Source: Maribacter dokdonensis DSW-8 (GTDB taxonomy: Bacteria > Bacteroidota > Bacteroidia > Flavobacteriales > Flavobacteriaceae). From it: a DNA stretch of 64,000 bases. A model generated the notes under the pieces. The model was not told the DNA's origin. It made no database searches and worked only from the letters and a program-made list of their open reading frames with translations. The stretch lies in assembly GCF_001447995.1 (NCBI RefSeq), contig NZ_LDPE01000002.1, forward strand, positions 434,001 to 498,000, in the 5' to 3' direction. The translations under genes and the position numbers were made by a program. How positions within the stretch are numbered: the stretch's first letter is position 1; each line of letters starts with the position of its first letter. Shown here one piece after another: positions 44,273 through 53,142 of the stretch.

Positions 44273-45070
44273 ATGATGAATATTCTTGTTCCTATAGGGA
44301 CCTCAACAAATGCGAACGAAACTTTACAATATGCCGTTAATTTTGCAGAAGACTTTGGTGCGGATATTTATGTAATGGAAGTTTTCAACGTCAGTGGAAA
44401 AACGGGAACCCTTACGAACGTTACCCAAAAAGTTACTGAGAATTCTAAAGAACGATTAAAGGAGGTTATAGCTACGGTAGATACCAAAGATGTATCTATC
44501 AAAATTGCAAGTTTTAATGGCGAGCTTAAAGATGGGTTAAGGGAAATTGATAAGGGTATAGGTATTGATCTTATCATTTTAGCACCTAGAAGTAATGATA
44601 TACAAGAAGAATATTACCTGGGGCATACCTCTGGGGCCATTATCAAAAGAACCAATATACCTACACTGATCGTCCCTAAAGGAACTGCCTATAAATCATT
44701 TGAGAATATATTGGTAGCCTTTAAATCAGGTATTTTAAAAAGAAAGAGAATACTTGATCCGTTAATTGAAATAAAGAACAAGCATAATGCAAAAGTGAAT
44801 CTTTTAATGGTGAAAACGCCTGGGTATTCAGATGATGATTTAAAGATCAATACGGCGTTAATGGACATTAGTTCACAATTAACCTTTACGGATAATCCAA
44901 CCACATATCATGGGGTTTTGGAACATTTTCAAGCAAAACACCCCGATTTATTATGTGTTTTTAGAAGAAAAAGAGGTTTTTTTAAGAAATTATGGGAAAA
45001 AAGTACCATTTCAAAATCAGAGTTCTTTGCCCCTGTACCCGTATTGGTGCTCAGTGTAAAGAAAGATTAA
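44273..45070 (+). CDS. Universal stress protein, tandem UspA domains
   Basis: A 265-residue protein with two UspA-like halves. The first domain (about 1-142) is complete, with MNILVPIGTSTNANETLQYAVNFAED and the LDLIILAPRSNDIQEEYYLGHTSGAIIKRTNIPTLIVPKG pattern, a G-2x-G-9x-G(S/T)-type ATP site in degenerate form. The second half (about 145-262) is less conserved. An ATG one codon later could be the start. It may respond to stress or growth arrest. Confidence 0.85.
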   Translation: MMNILVPIGTSTNANETLQYAVNFAEDFGADIYVMEVFNVSGKTGTLTNVTQKVTENSKERLKEVIATVDTKDVSIKIASFNGELKDGLREIDKGIGIDLIILAPRSNDIQEEYYLGHTSGAIIKRTNIPTLIVPKGTAYKSFENILVAFKSGILKRKRILDPLIEIKNKHNAKVNLLMVKTPGYSDDDLKINTALMDISSQLTFTDNPTTYHGVLEHFQAKHPDLLCVFRRKRGFFKKLWEKSTISKSEFFAPVPVLVLSVKKD

Positions 45071-45173
45071 ATTGTACTTTGATACGTTGTTAAAATGTAT
45101 TTCCTTTGATCCTCTTGAAAATTGGGGTTTTCACCATGTGAATATCAAGCAATTTTAAGCAATCAATATTGAA

Positions 45174-45247
45174 GGGGGATTAGCTCAGTTGGCTAGAGCG
45201 CTTGCCTGGCAGGCAAGAGGTCACCGGTTCGAATCCGGTATTCTCCA
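45174..45247 (+). tRNA. tRNA-Ala (anticodon GGC)
   Basis: A complete cloverleaf: acceptor GGGGGAT/ATTCTCC (two G-U pairs), D stem GCTC/GAGC, anticodon stem CTTGC/GCAAG with loop CTGGCAG (anticodon GGC), T stem CCGG... with the TTCGAAT loop, and discriminator A. The CCA end is not encoded. Followed by a terminator at 45255-45283. Confidence 0.95.
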
Positions 45248-45254
45248 CAACTTT

Positions 45255-45283
45255 AAAGCCTTCACGAAAGTGAGGGCTTTTTT
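45255..45283 (+). terminator. Terminator after tRNA-Ala
   Basis: AAAGCCTTCAC, loop GAAA, GTGAGGGCTTT (one T-G pair), then T run. Confidence 0.85.
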
Positions 45284-45319
45284 CTGGTTTTATGTAAATA
45301 GTGTAATTAAAGGAATAGC

Positions 45320-45369
45320 GTCCCGAAGGCTTTCGGGAAGGTCACCGGTTCGAATCCGGTATTCTCCAC
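45320..45369 (+). repeat. tRNA-Ala 3'-half copy with altered anticodon-arm hairpin
   Basis: The last 31 bp of the tRNA gene plus one base (45218-45248) recur exactly at 45339-45369. Before this copy, TCCCGAA-GGCT-TTCGGGA (45320-45337) takes the place of the anticodon arm. The acceptor 5' strand and the D arm are missing, so this is not a working tRNA gene. A separate terminator follows. Confidence 0.9.
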
Positions 45370-45371
45370 TT

Positions 45372-45398
45372 AAAGCTTCCATATTGGAAGCTTTTTTT
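45372..45398 (+). terminator. Terminator after the tRNA 3'-half copy
   Basis: AAAGCTTCC, loop ATATT, GGAAGCTTT, then a run of T. Confidence 0.85.
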
Positions 45399-45401
45399 GT
45401 T

Positions 45402-47009
45402 TTATTTTTTTCTTATAATAATAAACTGTGCTGTAATTCCCTTTTTAAAATTTAAATATGTAGTATCAGGAACGTTGAGTTTTAAACTATTCAGAACAAC
45501 AGGGTTTATTCCTCCGGCATTACCCAAACTTTCATTACCAAAAATACCATTATAATCATATAATTCTCCTGAACATTCAACATAATCCGTTGCCATATTT
45601 GGTCTGTATGGCCTAAAGGTGTATGATTCATTAATTGTATGTGTTTTATTGTTTTGTACATCAACAAAATTATCGGTATCCACGCTCCAAGTTTTACCAT
45701 CATCTATGCCGTTCTCATTAATGTCAAGGCGTTCCCCTCCAACCCACATTTTCACCCTTAGTTTACCATTTACCTCTGTATCGGTAAATTGTGTACCCGT
45801 AATGTTAACAATGGTTGCTAGATATTCTGGATAGGCAACATCACAATTTCGTGATTGATATTCCGTTGCAAGAACTACATTTGCTGCAGGAAAACCTTCT
45901 TTTACATAATTTAATTTATAGGATAAAGGGGAACCGGGAGATTCTTCTGGTGAATAGTTGCCGCCAGCTGCAATATAATCATAAATTTTTTCAAGATTTC
46001 CGCCAATAGTTTGGGCCGCACTAGCACCATTGCCTCCAATTATCAATGCCTTAATGTTAGACTCTTCAAGAACATTCTTTGAATCAACATCAAGGTTAAA
46101 ATCTCCTCCTTTTTCACCCGCTTCTATTGCCGCATTAAAGGCTGTTTCTACTTCCGTTATACTATAATCAGACTCCACGGTATACAATACCATACGACCG
46201 TATGTAACAGCTGAAACATAGACAGGGCTTGTGGATCCCAAACTTTCAATACTAGGAAGATCAGTAAAAAGATCGCTTGGAACTTGACCTGGGGAGTCCA
46301 AATCAATAGTAAAATATTTTTGAATAAATTTTAGCACGTACTTTTTCTTAACCGTTGTGGTATTGAAATCAAAACTACCCGAAATGTCTTTGGTTTTATC
46401 GCGATAATTTGCTCCAAGGGCTATAGATAATTGCTGTTCAGAATAGACTTGAGACTTATCAAATTCTAACTGTGCAGGAGTAGCACCTTTAACTTCAAGG
46501 TTGAGCAATTCATTAACACCAGCTCTAACCTCACTTAGCAAATTTGGGTTATTAACAGTTACACTAGTCTTTCCTTTGACATTGTTTAGCGAAATTGACA
46601 TGGTAATTGGCGCACGATCCTTGTTGATCCTCGCATATTCCCCAGTAGGTATGGTTTCCCCTTTTAACATAGATCCTGGATATATGACATCGGTAGTTGG
46701 ATCCAACGTGAACAATTCACTAAAACCGGGTGCTCCCTTGAATGTTTGGGTAAAGCATTCAAATTCCGTTGTTCCCTCACGTTCGGGATTGGTCGAGGCG
46801 GTCTCAACGATACTCGACTCCTCAGGTTGGTTGAATCCACTTAGATTGGCCACTGCAGAATTAAAGTCATCGGCATCATTATTGGAAAACTTTGGTGAGC
46901 TTGGGTCATCAGGAAGTACTTCATCTTTATTACATCCTACAAAGGTCAATAATATTGTACTTAACAATAGTACGCTTATGGTTTTAAAATTTAAATGATT
47001 TGTTTTCAT
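45402..47009 (-). CDS. Cholesterol-dependent-cytolysin-like (thiol-activated cytolysin family) lipoprotein
   Basis: A 535-residue lipoprotein (start 47009, lipobox FVGC). The order of segments is that of the cytolysin core: YPGSMLKGETIPTGEYARI, then RAPITMSISL (about 140-150), the FDFNTTTVKKKYVLKFIQKYFTIDLDSP segment that matches the fQiyYtvd region, SDLF, YVSAVTYGRMVLYTVESDYS (the conserved VaYGR block), and IIGGNGASAA. The C-terminal part, which in classical toxins carries the Trp-rich undecapeptide, has no such motif, so cholesterol binding of the classical kind is unlikely. It is divergent from a TPR-LuxR regulator. Bacteroidota have CDC-like proteins used against other cells; a role in attack or defence is inference. 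Confidence 0.8.
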   Translation of the reverse strand: MKTNHLNFKTISVLLLSTILLTFVGCNKDEVLPDDPSSPKFSNNDADDFNSAVANLSGFNQPEESSIVETASTNPEREGTTEFECFTQTFKGAPGFSELFTLDPTTDVIYPGSMLKGETIPTGEYARINKDRAPITMSISLNNVKGKTSVTVNNPNLLSEVRAGVNELLNLEVKGATPAQLEFDKSQVYSEQQLSIALGANYRDKTKDISGSFDFNTTTVKKKYVLKFIQKYFTIDLDSPGQVPSDLFTDLPSIESLGSTSPVYVSAVTYGRMVLYTVESDYSITEVETAFNAAIEAGEKGGDFNLDVDSKNVLEESNIKALIIGGNGASAAQTIGGNLEKIYDYIAAGGNYSPEESPGSPLSYKLNYVKEGFPAANVVLATEYQSRNCDVAYPEYLATIVNITGTQFTDTEVNGKLRVKMWVGGERLDINENGIDDGKTWSVDTDNFVDVQNNKTHTINESYTFRPYRPNMATDYVECSGELYDYNGIFGNESLGNAGGINPVVLNSLKLNVPDTTYLNFKKGITAQFIIIRKK

Positions 47010-47038
47010 AACTTCTTGTTTTTCAGGATTCAACATTC

Positions 47039-47046
47039 CAAACTTA
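47039..47046 (-). promoter_or_regulatory. Candidate -7 element of the cytolysin-like gene
   Basis: On the minus strand TAAGTTTG, an exact TAnnTTTG match, 29 bp before the ATG at 47009. No TTG at the normal distance; an activator would be expected, and the palindrome at 47072-47087 lies 25 bp upstream. Confidence 0.45.
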
Positions 47047-47071
47047 GAGTAGAAATGATCCCATCCCTAAT

Positions 47072-47087
47072 TTTGTCCATGGACAAA
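47072..47087. promoter_or_regulatory. Perfect 16-bp palindrome, candidate operator
   Basis: TTTGTCCATGGACAAA. The half-site ATGGACAA recurs at 47090-47097 (11 bp from the first, about one helical turn), nearly at 47125-47132 (ATGGACAG), and at 47234-47241. All are in the region between the divergent cytolysin-like and TPR-LuxR genes. Confidence 0.6.
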
Positions 47088-47320
47088 GTATGGACAAGCA
47101 ACTTGGATTTCGATGAACTACACCATGGACAGCATAAAAAACCTAAAATCATAAAAAATTCAAAAACCCTTTATATTCAACGGTTTACATATTTTATTTA
47201 TAGCTATGATCTCCAAGAAAGTATAACCTTTTTATGGACAAAGGATTTTTCTAGCAAAGATGCACATGTTTTATGAAGAGAATTATGATTTATCTTAGTG
47301 AAAACCAAACCATTGTAATT

Positions 47321-49204
47321 ATGAAAATGAAAATCATTTTTTTAATAATTCTTGCAACGCCAATTTCAATTCTAGCCCAACTCCAAGGTCAAGAGAGAAT
47401 AGACAGTCTTAGTCAGGTTTATGAAAAGCAATTGGGGCACAAAGAAAAAGTTGCAACACTTAAAGAATTATTTAATATGCAATTATACAATAATCAGTCA
47501 GTCGCAAAAAAAAATGCTCATATGATTTTGGAGCTGTCAAACAATACAGGTTATTCAAAGGGAATTGCCATTGGAAACTATTGCATGGGCAACTATTTTT
47601 ATATAACCAATGTCAATGATTCAGCTCGAATCTATTATAGAAAAGCCATAGATTTCGCTGAAAAACTAACAGATAAATTACTTCTGACCAATTCCCTTTC
47701 CAACCTAGCACAAATTGAGGATGCCATAGGTAATTATGATTATTCCATAAAGCTTAAGGATTCAGTTTCAAATATGTACTTACAAAGCAAGAGTTATCTA
47801 CAGTATGGTATATCCATAGGGGATATAGCAAATACCTATATAAATAAAGGGGATTACGAAAAAGCAATAATAGGTACGATTAAGGCATTAAAGGTTCTGG
47901 ATACAATCGATAGAGAACCTTTCCGAAAAGCGGACCTATATCGACAATTAGGAAAGGTTAATTATTATCAAGGAAATTACACCAAGTCTATCGAAAACTT
48001 TAATCTGGCCTTAGGGGTGTATGAGGATACTGCCGACAATCTCTATAAAGCTTATACAATGGTGGATATTGGCAATTCTTATGTAGAAATGGAAGAACAT
48101 GAAAAAGCTCTAGAATATTATCAACAAAGTAAAGCGATTAGCGAGAAATTTGGGTTTGATGATAATACTGCCAATGCCCTTGCCAATATAGGTATGGTCC
48201 TTGCAAAACAAGGTAACTATGATTTGGCAATTAAAAATTTACTGAAGTGTGTCGAAATGAATAAAACCAGCAACTCATACTTCAACATTATCAGTGCAAT
48301 GGGGGAAATAGGGAATGCATATGCGATGAAAGGTGATTTTAATAAATCTATTACCTACTTGAACCGAACAATACACCTTGCTGATTCGATTAGATCCATG
48401 GATCAGTTAAAGATGGCTTTACGATATCGCTCAAAAGCTTACGAAATAGGATGGTTATTTAAAGAAGCGCTGGATGATCAGAGGCAATTTCAAATACTTA
48501 GTGACAGCCTTTTCACCTCGGAAAAGTCGAAACAAATTGAGCGGCTTCAAATATCCTACGAGACAGAAAAAAAAGAAGCAGAAATAGTACTTCAACTAGA
48601 GGAGATAAAAACACTTAATGAAAAAGCCAAAGTGGATAAATTGACCAAAGGCCTCTATGCCGGTGGAGCCATATCTGGACTGGCTCTATCAGGATTACTT
48701 TTCTTTGGGTTTCGGCAACGCATGAAGAAGAATAAGGCCGAAAGGGAAAAACAAGAGGAAATTTATAAGAAGGAAATTGAGTATAAGCAAAAAGAACTCA
48801 CGAGCCAGACCTTGCATCTAGTTCAAAAGAACACGTTTATTCAAGAGTTAAAAGAGAATTTGGAGAATATAAAAAATTCGCCAGATAAATTTAAAACAGA
48901 ATTTAGGCGTATTGTCATGCTATTAAAGAAAGAGAATGCTTCTGACAAAGATTGGGAGGTATTCAAAACTTATTTTTCTGAAGTGCATAACGACTTTGAC
49001 CAGAAACTAAAGACTTTATCTTCTGACGTTTCAGAAAAAGAAATTCGATTAGCAGCTTTTCTCAGAATGAACCTGACCACAAAAGAAATTGCAGCCACCT
49101 TGAACGTACTACCAGATAGTATTTTAAAATCTAAATACCGCCTAAAAAAGAAACTTGGGCTAGATAAAGAAACCGATCTAAACCAATTTTTGAATTCACT
49201 TTGA
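47321..49204 (+). CDS. Transmembrane TPR-LuxR regulator next to the cytolysin-like gene
   Basis: A 627-residue one-component regulator with signal-anchor (MKMKIIFLIILATPISILAQ), a series of TPR repeats (about 70-400, e.g. GDYEKAIIGTIKALKVLD, GNYTKSIENFNLALGVYED, EEHEKALEYYQQSKAI), a membrane helix (LYAGGAISGLALSGLLFFGF, about 448-467), a coiled coil, and a C-terminal helix-turn-helix of LuxR type (RLAAFLRMNLTTKEIAATLNV ... KYRLKKKLGLD). It would sense a periplasmic signal with the TPRs and bind DNA inside the cell. The frame is open to 47273; the ATG at 47321 directly precedes the hydrophobic segment. Target is probably the divergent gene. Confidence 0.82.
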   Translation: MKMKIIFLIILATPISILAQLQGQERIDSLSQVYEKQLGHKEKVATLKELFNMQLYNNQSVAKKNAHMILELSNNTGYSKGIAIGNYCMGNYFYITNVNDSARIYYRKAIDFAEKLTDKLLLTNSLSNLAQIEDAIGNYDYSIKLKDSVSNMYLQSKSYLQYGISIGDIANTYINKGDYEKAIIGTIKALKVLDTIDREPFRKADLYRQLGKVNYYQGNYTKSIENFNLALGVYEDTADNLYKAYTMVDIGNSYVEMEEHEKALEYYQQSKAISEKFGFDDNTANALANIGMVLAKQGNYDLAIKNLLKCVEMNKTSNSYFNIISAMGEIGNAYAMKGDFNKSITYLNRTIHLADSIRSMDQLKMALRYRSKAYEIGWLFKEALDDQRQFQILSDSLFTSEKSKQIERLQISYETEKKEAEIVLQLEEIKTLNEKAKVDKLTKGLYAGGAISGLALSGLLFFGFRQRMKKNKAEREKQEEIYKKEIEYKQKELTSQTLHLVQKNTFIQELKENLENIKNSPDKFKTEFRRIVMLLKKENASDKDWEVFKTYFSEVHNDFDQKLKTLSSDVSEKEIRLAAFLRMNLTTKEIAATLNVLPDSILKSKYRLKKKLGLDKETDLNQFLNSL

Positions 49205-49208
49205 TTAT

Positions 49209-50249
49209 TTACAAACGCTTACTAATACACATTAAAGTATCATCAATATTAACTGGTGGGGTTGAAATTTTGTACAAAATAATACCTGATGTAGGTGCTT
49301 TGTACTCTTTAAGTTTTTCGCCAAATTCATTTGTGGTGTAGCCTACAATATCACCTTCTTTAACGGTATCTCCCGCTTTCAGATTACTGTAGAAAAGCCC
49401 TGTTTCGGTAGCGCTTAAATAGGTTTGATTGTTGAGTTGCACAAGATTGTCACTTGGCTCGGAATCGTTATCGTACATGTTTAAATGGTCAAGCATATTA
49501 TAGATTCCATTTTTTATGAAACGTACGGCATCTTTCTGAACATTGCCCAATTTGCCACTTTCAAAGCTCAAGGCTACTTTACCATCTTGGGAAGCTTGTT
49601 TAAAGACATATTTAGCAGGCTCATCGTCCCTTAAACTAAAAGGGTATGAAACTATATACTCGAACCCGCTGATCTCTGTAAGTTTCCTTGCCTTTTTAGT
49701 CTGTTCCGGATAATTGGGGTTGTCGTAGAAAAGCGCAAACGGAATTAAATCTTCATTGACACCTCCGCCATGTATATCTATAAAAACATCACTTGCGGGT
49801 ATAATGTCCGTTGTTATAAAATCAGCTATTTTTTGCGTAACGCTACCGGTAGATTTTCCAGGAAACGCACCGTTTAAATTCACTTGATCATGCGGATTTA
49901 CAATAGAGGTTCTCGAGAAAAAAGAGCTGGTATTTGCAATGGGTATAATAATTAAAGTACCGTTCAATTTGTCAACATCAATTTCTCTCAAGAGCTCTTG
50001 TACGCCAACAATGGGTGGATATTCAAACCCATGAACGCCGGCAACAATGGTGAAAACCGGTCCTTTATTTTTTCCCTTTAGTATAGATATGGGCAAGAAG
50101 GTTTTGTTATTTCTAGCGTCTTGAAATGCTATGCGTATGTTTTCCTTTAATGGTCTATTAGCGTTGGAGAACACATCTTTAAAAGTGTTTTGGGCTATTG
50201 CTGAGCACAGGGAAAAAGACAAGAAAAGGGTAAAGAATAGCTTTTGCAT
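49209..50249 (-). CDS. Secreted succinylglutamate desuccinylase/aspartoacylase-like (M14-type) protein
   Basis: A 346-residue protein with a cleavable signal peptide ending CSAIAQ. The M14/AstE-type zinc site is visible as VAGVHGFEYPP (His-x2-Glu, about 70-78) and FIDIHGGG (third ligand). The C-terminal part has a beta-sandwich pattern GDIVGYTTNEFGEKLKEYKAPTSGIIL. Aspartoacylase-like enzymes hydrolyse N-acyl amino acids; the substrate of the secreted branch is unknown. Convergent with the TPR-LuxR gene. Confidence 0.83.
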   Translation of the reverse strand: MQKLFFTLFLSFSLCSAIAQNTFKDVFSNANRPLKENIRIAFQDARNNKTFLPISILKGKNKGPVFTIVAGVHGFEYPPIVGVQELLREIDVDKLNGTLIIIPIANTSSFFSRTSIVNPHDQVNLNGAFPGKSTGSVTQKIADFITTDIIPASDVFIDIHGGGVNEDLIPFALFYDNPNYPEQTKKARKLTEISGFEYIVSYPFSLRDDEPAKYVFKQASQDGKVALSFESGKLGNVQKDAVRFIKNGIYNMLDHLNMYDNDSEPSDNLVQLNNQTYLSATETGLFYSNLKAGDTVKEGDIVGYTTNEFGEKLKEYKAPTSGIILYKISTPPVNIDDTLMCISKRL

Positions 50250-50405
50250 GAAACGTTTATTTTCTATGTGATGTGTATGACAAGACCAAAGTATTAAAAA
50301 GACATTATTTAATTACCTATTCAACGTTATTTCTCTTTCTAAAATAAGGTCATGTTGATACCAAATGTTAAATTTGTTATGTTAATTTAGAATAATTAAA
50401 AATAA

Positions 50406-50437
50406 TTTGCTCTTGTCTAGGTGATGATTTAGATTTG
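50406..50437 (+). promoter_or_regulatory. Promoter of the imelysin operon
   Basis: TTTG at 50406-50409, a 20-bp spacer and TAGATTTG at 50430-50437, both good matches. The leader is about 27 nt. AT-rich, repeated TTTAGATT/AAATCTAA motifs around the promoter may hold a repressor site (an iron regulator is possible). Confidence 0.55.
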
Positions 50438-50470
50438 CCGTCTATTTAAAATAAATCTAAATAAAATATA

Positions 50471-51634
50471 ATGAAAAGAGTTATTCTGGCGGTAGGTTTT
50501 ATCGGTCTAATAGTATTAGGTTGTTCATCAGATGATGATTCAACAACAGAAGTTGTAGTAGACGAAGCTATTGAGGCATCATCTGTAATAGAAAACTACG
50601 CAGATTTGGTATTGGCCAATTATCAAGCAGCTTTGGTAGATGCAGAAGCTATGAACGTAGCTATACAAACTTTTGTGGCAACACCAACAGAAGAAAATTT
50701 TGAGGCGGCCAAAGAAGCATGGTTAACTTCAAGGGAAAGCTATGGTCCTTCAGAGGCGTTTAGATTTGCAAACGGACCTATAGATACGGGTGATACCGAA
50801 GAAATTGAAGGGTATTTAAACTCTTGGCCTTTAGACGAGGCATATATTGATTATGTTGAAGGAGATGTTGATGCCGGTATTATAAACAACCTTGCAGATT
50901 TTCCAACATTGACAAAAGAAATCTTAACTGGTGAAAACGGTAATGGTGGCGAAGAAAACGTTGCTATTGGTTACCATGCCATTGAATTTTTGCTTTGGGG
51001 TCAAGATTTAACGGCACCTTCTGAGAATTTAGCAGGTCAAAGAGCATATACAGACTTTGTAGATGGTGGTACGGCTGCCAACCAAGATCGTAGAAGAGAG
51101 TATTTAGCGATCGTTGCAGATTTGTTGACGGATCACTTGCAGATTATTATTGATGAGTGGAGCGGTGACTACAGATCAACCTTTTTGGCTTTGGACGAAG
51201 ATGAAGCATTGGATAACATCATCAGTAGTATAGCTGAGCTTTCTAGAAGTGAGTTGGCTATTGAGCGTATGGCAGTGGCCCTACAGAACCAAGATCAAGA
51301 AGATGAGCACTCATGTTTTAGTGATAACACCCACAGGGACATTAGATTGAATTTGGCAGGTATCGTAAACGTATACACTGGAGCTTACGGTAGTGTAGAT
51401 GGTAACTCTTTACAAGATTTGATAGAAGAGGCAGATGCGGATCTTGCAACTGAACTAGATGCTTTATTGGCAACCGCGGTTACCGATGTTGATGCAACAT
51501 TGGATCCATTTGATTTGGCGATCGTTGATGGTGAGTCTAGTGTAGAAGGTGCAAAGGTACAAACAGCGGTACAGGCGTTGGTTGCTTTTGGTGACAAGCT
51601 TTTAGAGGCTAAAGTTGCTTTGGGTATCAACTAA
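50471..51634 (+). CDS. Imelysin family iron-uptake lipoprotein (EfeO/IrpA type)
   Basis: A 387-residue lipoprotein (lipobox VLGCSS) of the imelysin family. Two helical bundles of the fold are expected; the diagnostic GxHxxE motif is intact as GYHAIE (167-172), the iron-site motif of the family. The C-terminal half has RDIRLNLAGIVNVYTGAYG, typical of IrpA-like proteins. It is the first gene of an imelysin/di-haem/imelysin operon, widespread in flavobacteria and thought to serve iron acquisition. Confidence 0.88.
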   Translation: MKRVILAVGFIGLIVLGCSSDDDSTTEVVVDEAIEASSVIENYADLVLANYQAALVDAEAMNVAIQTFVATPTEENFEAAKEAWLTSRESYGPSEAFRFANGPIDTGDTEEIEGYLNSWPLDEAYIDYVEGDVDAGIINNLADFPTLTKEILTGENGNGGEENVAIGYHAIEFLLWGQDLTAPSENLAGQRAYTDFVDGGTAANQDRRREYLAIVADLLTDHLQIIIDEWSGDYRSTFLALDEDEALDNIISSIAELSRSELAIERMAVALQNQDQEDEHSCFSDNTHRDIRLNLAGIVNVYTGAYGSVDGNSLQDLIEEADADLATELDALLATAVTDVDATLDPFDLAIVDGESSVEGAKVQTAVQALVAFGDKLLEAKVALGIN

Positions 51635-51660
51635 AAGAAGTCTATAGAGTTGTTATTTAA

Positions 51661-51730
51661 AGGATTGTGTTGTGCAATCCTCTATAGCAGAATGATAAAT
51701 TAAAACTGGATTTTTTTTGAATCCAGTTTT
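51661..51730 (+). other. Two hairpins between imelysin 1 and the di-haem gene
   Basis: AGGATTG/CAATCCT (51661-51667 with 51675-51681), then AAAACTGGAT/ATCCAGTTTT (51702-51711 with 51721-51730) with a T-rich loop. No clear T run follows the second. They may stabilise the mRNA or lower expression downstream. Confidence 0.55.
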
Positions 51731-51743
51731 GTCGTTATATAAA

Positions 51744-53138
51744 ATGAACAAAATTTCAATAGGGTTTTTATGCTTACTGGGTGTGGTGGTAAGCTCATGT
51801 AGTACAGATGAGGTAATGGTTCCATTAATGGCAGAGGAAGGTGAAGAACTTTCGGGCGGTACCACATCATCAAGTAATTTTTCTGCAGAAGCCTTTGGCT
51901 TTGCTTCCCCGGATCTAACATTTGATGAGCGTGTAACCTTTGGGGTGGGCAATTCACTCTTTAACCAAAGTTGGGTAACTGCACCGGCATCTACTACTGC
52001 AAGAGATGGTCTAGGTCCTTTCTTCAATGCAAGAAATTGTTCTGGTTGCCATTTTAAGGATGGCAGGGGCAGACCACCAGTGTATGACGGCGAGTTTTCT
52101 AGCGGACTTTTACTTCGTTTGGGTATTTTGCAAACCAATGAAAATGGAGAAAACATAGGTGATCCCATTTACGGTACACAATTTCAAGACAATTCTATTT
52201 TAAGCGTAGATAAAGAAGGTACTATTATTGTTACCTATACACCATTGGTCGAAACGTATGCTGACGGTACAGAAGTAGCTTTACAGGTGCCGGAATATTC
52301 GTTTACCGGTTTAAGCTATGGGGGTTTAAGTGCAGCAACAAGAATATCGCCCAGAGTGGCCAATCAAATGATCGGTTTGGGACTTTTAGATGCTATACCG
52401 GAAGCAACGTTATTGAGCTATGCCGATCCCAATGATGCCGATGGTGATGGTATTTCAGGCAAGATCAATAGGGTCTACGATGTTGAAACGGGTACCCGTG
52501 TTGTAGGTCGTTTTGGTTGGAAAGCCAATCAGCCCAATATAAAACAACAGGTAGCCGCTGCATTTTCTGGCGACTTGGGTATAACGTCATCTCTTTTCCC
52601 TAATGAAAACTGTCCGGATCCTTTAGATTGTGATGATTACCCCAATGGTGGAACACCTGAAATTCCCGATGATAACTTAGAAAATGTCACTTTTTATGCC
52701 GCATCTTTATCCGTACCGGAAAGAAGAGATGTAGATGATCAAAATGTGTTAGAGGGTAAAGAGCTGTTTGTAAGTATAGACTGTGCCAAATGCCACATTC
52801 CAAAGTTGGAGACAGGCACTTATGAAATAGATGCCTTGGCCAACCAGACCATTCGCCCTTATACAGATATGTTGTTACATGATATGGGAGATGGGCTAGC
52901 GGACGGACTGCCAGATTTTGAGGCCAACGGAAATGAATGGAGAACACCGCCATTATGGGGCATAGGATTAATAGAAACAGTAAACGGCCATACCAATCTA
53001 TTACATGATGGTAGGGCAAGAAATATAGAAGAGGCCATTTTGTGGCACGGAGGTGAAGCTTTGGCTTCAAAAGAAAAATTCAAGGAACTTTCAGCAGAAG
53101 AAAGAGATAAAATTATTCAGTTTTTGAATACACTTTAA
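51744..53138 (+). CDS. Di-haem oxidoreductase family (DUF1111-type) lipoprotein
   Basis: A 464-residue lipoprotein (start 51744, lipobox VSSCS). Haem-binding motifs are CSGCH in the ARNCSGCHFKDGRGRPP segment and CAKCH further on. The sequence LTFDERVTFGVGNSLFNQSWV and the C-terminal RTPPLWGIGLIETVNGHTNLLHDGRARNIEEAILWHGGEA are typical of the putative thiol-oxidoreductase family that travels with imelysins. A role in iron reduction/oxidation is inferred, not shown. Confidence 0.87.
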   Translation: MNKISIGFLCLLGVVVSSCSTDEVMVPLMAEEGEELSGGTTSSSNFSAEAFGFASPDLTFDERVTFGVGNSLFNQSWVTAPASTTARDGLGPFFNARNCSGCHFKDGRGRPPVYDGEFSSGLLLRLGILQTNENGENIGDPIYGTQFQDNSILSVDKEGTIIVTYTPLVETYADGTEVALQVPEYSFTGLSYGGLSAATRISPRVANQMIGLGLLDAIPEATLLSYADPNDADGDGISGKINRVYDVETGTRVVGRFGWKANQPNIKQQVAAAFSGDLGITSSLFPNENCPDPLDCDDYPNGGTPEIPDDNLENVTFYAASLSVPERRDVDDQNVLEGKELFVSIDCAKCHIPKLETGTYEIDALANQTIRPYTDMLLHDMGDGLADGLPDFEANGNEWRTPPLWGIGLIETVNGHTNLLHDGRARNIEEAILWHGGEALASKEKFKELSAEERDKIIQFLNTL

Positions 53139-53142
53139 GATT

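Noticed and set aside
45218..45369. 31-bp direct repeat at the tRNA as att sites of an integrated element
   Set aside because: Only 90 bp lie between the copies and no integrase or cargo is present, so at most it is a remnant.
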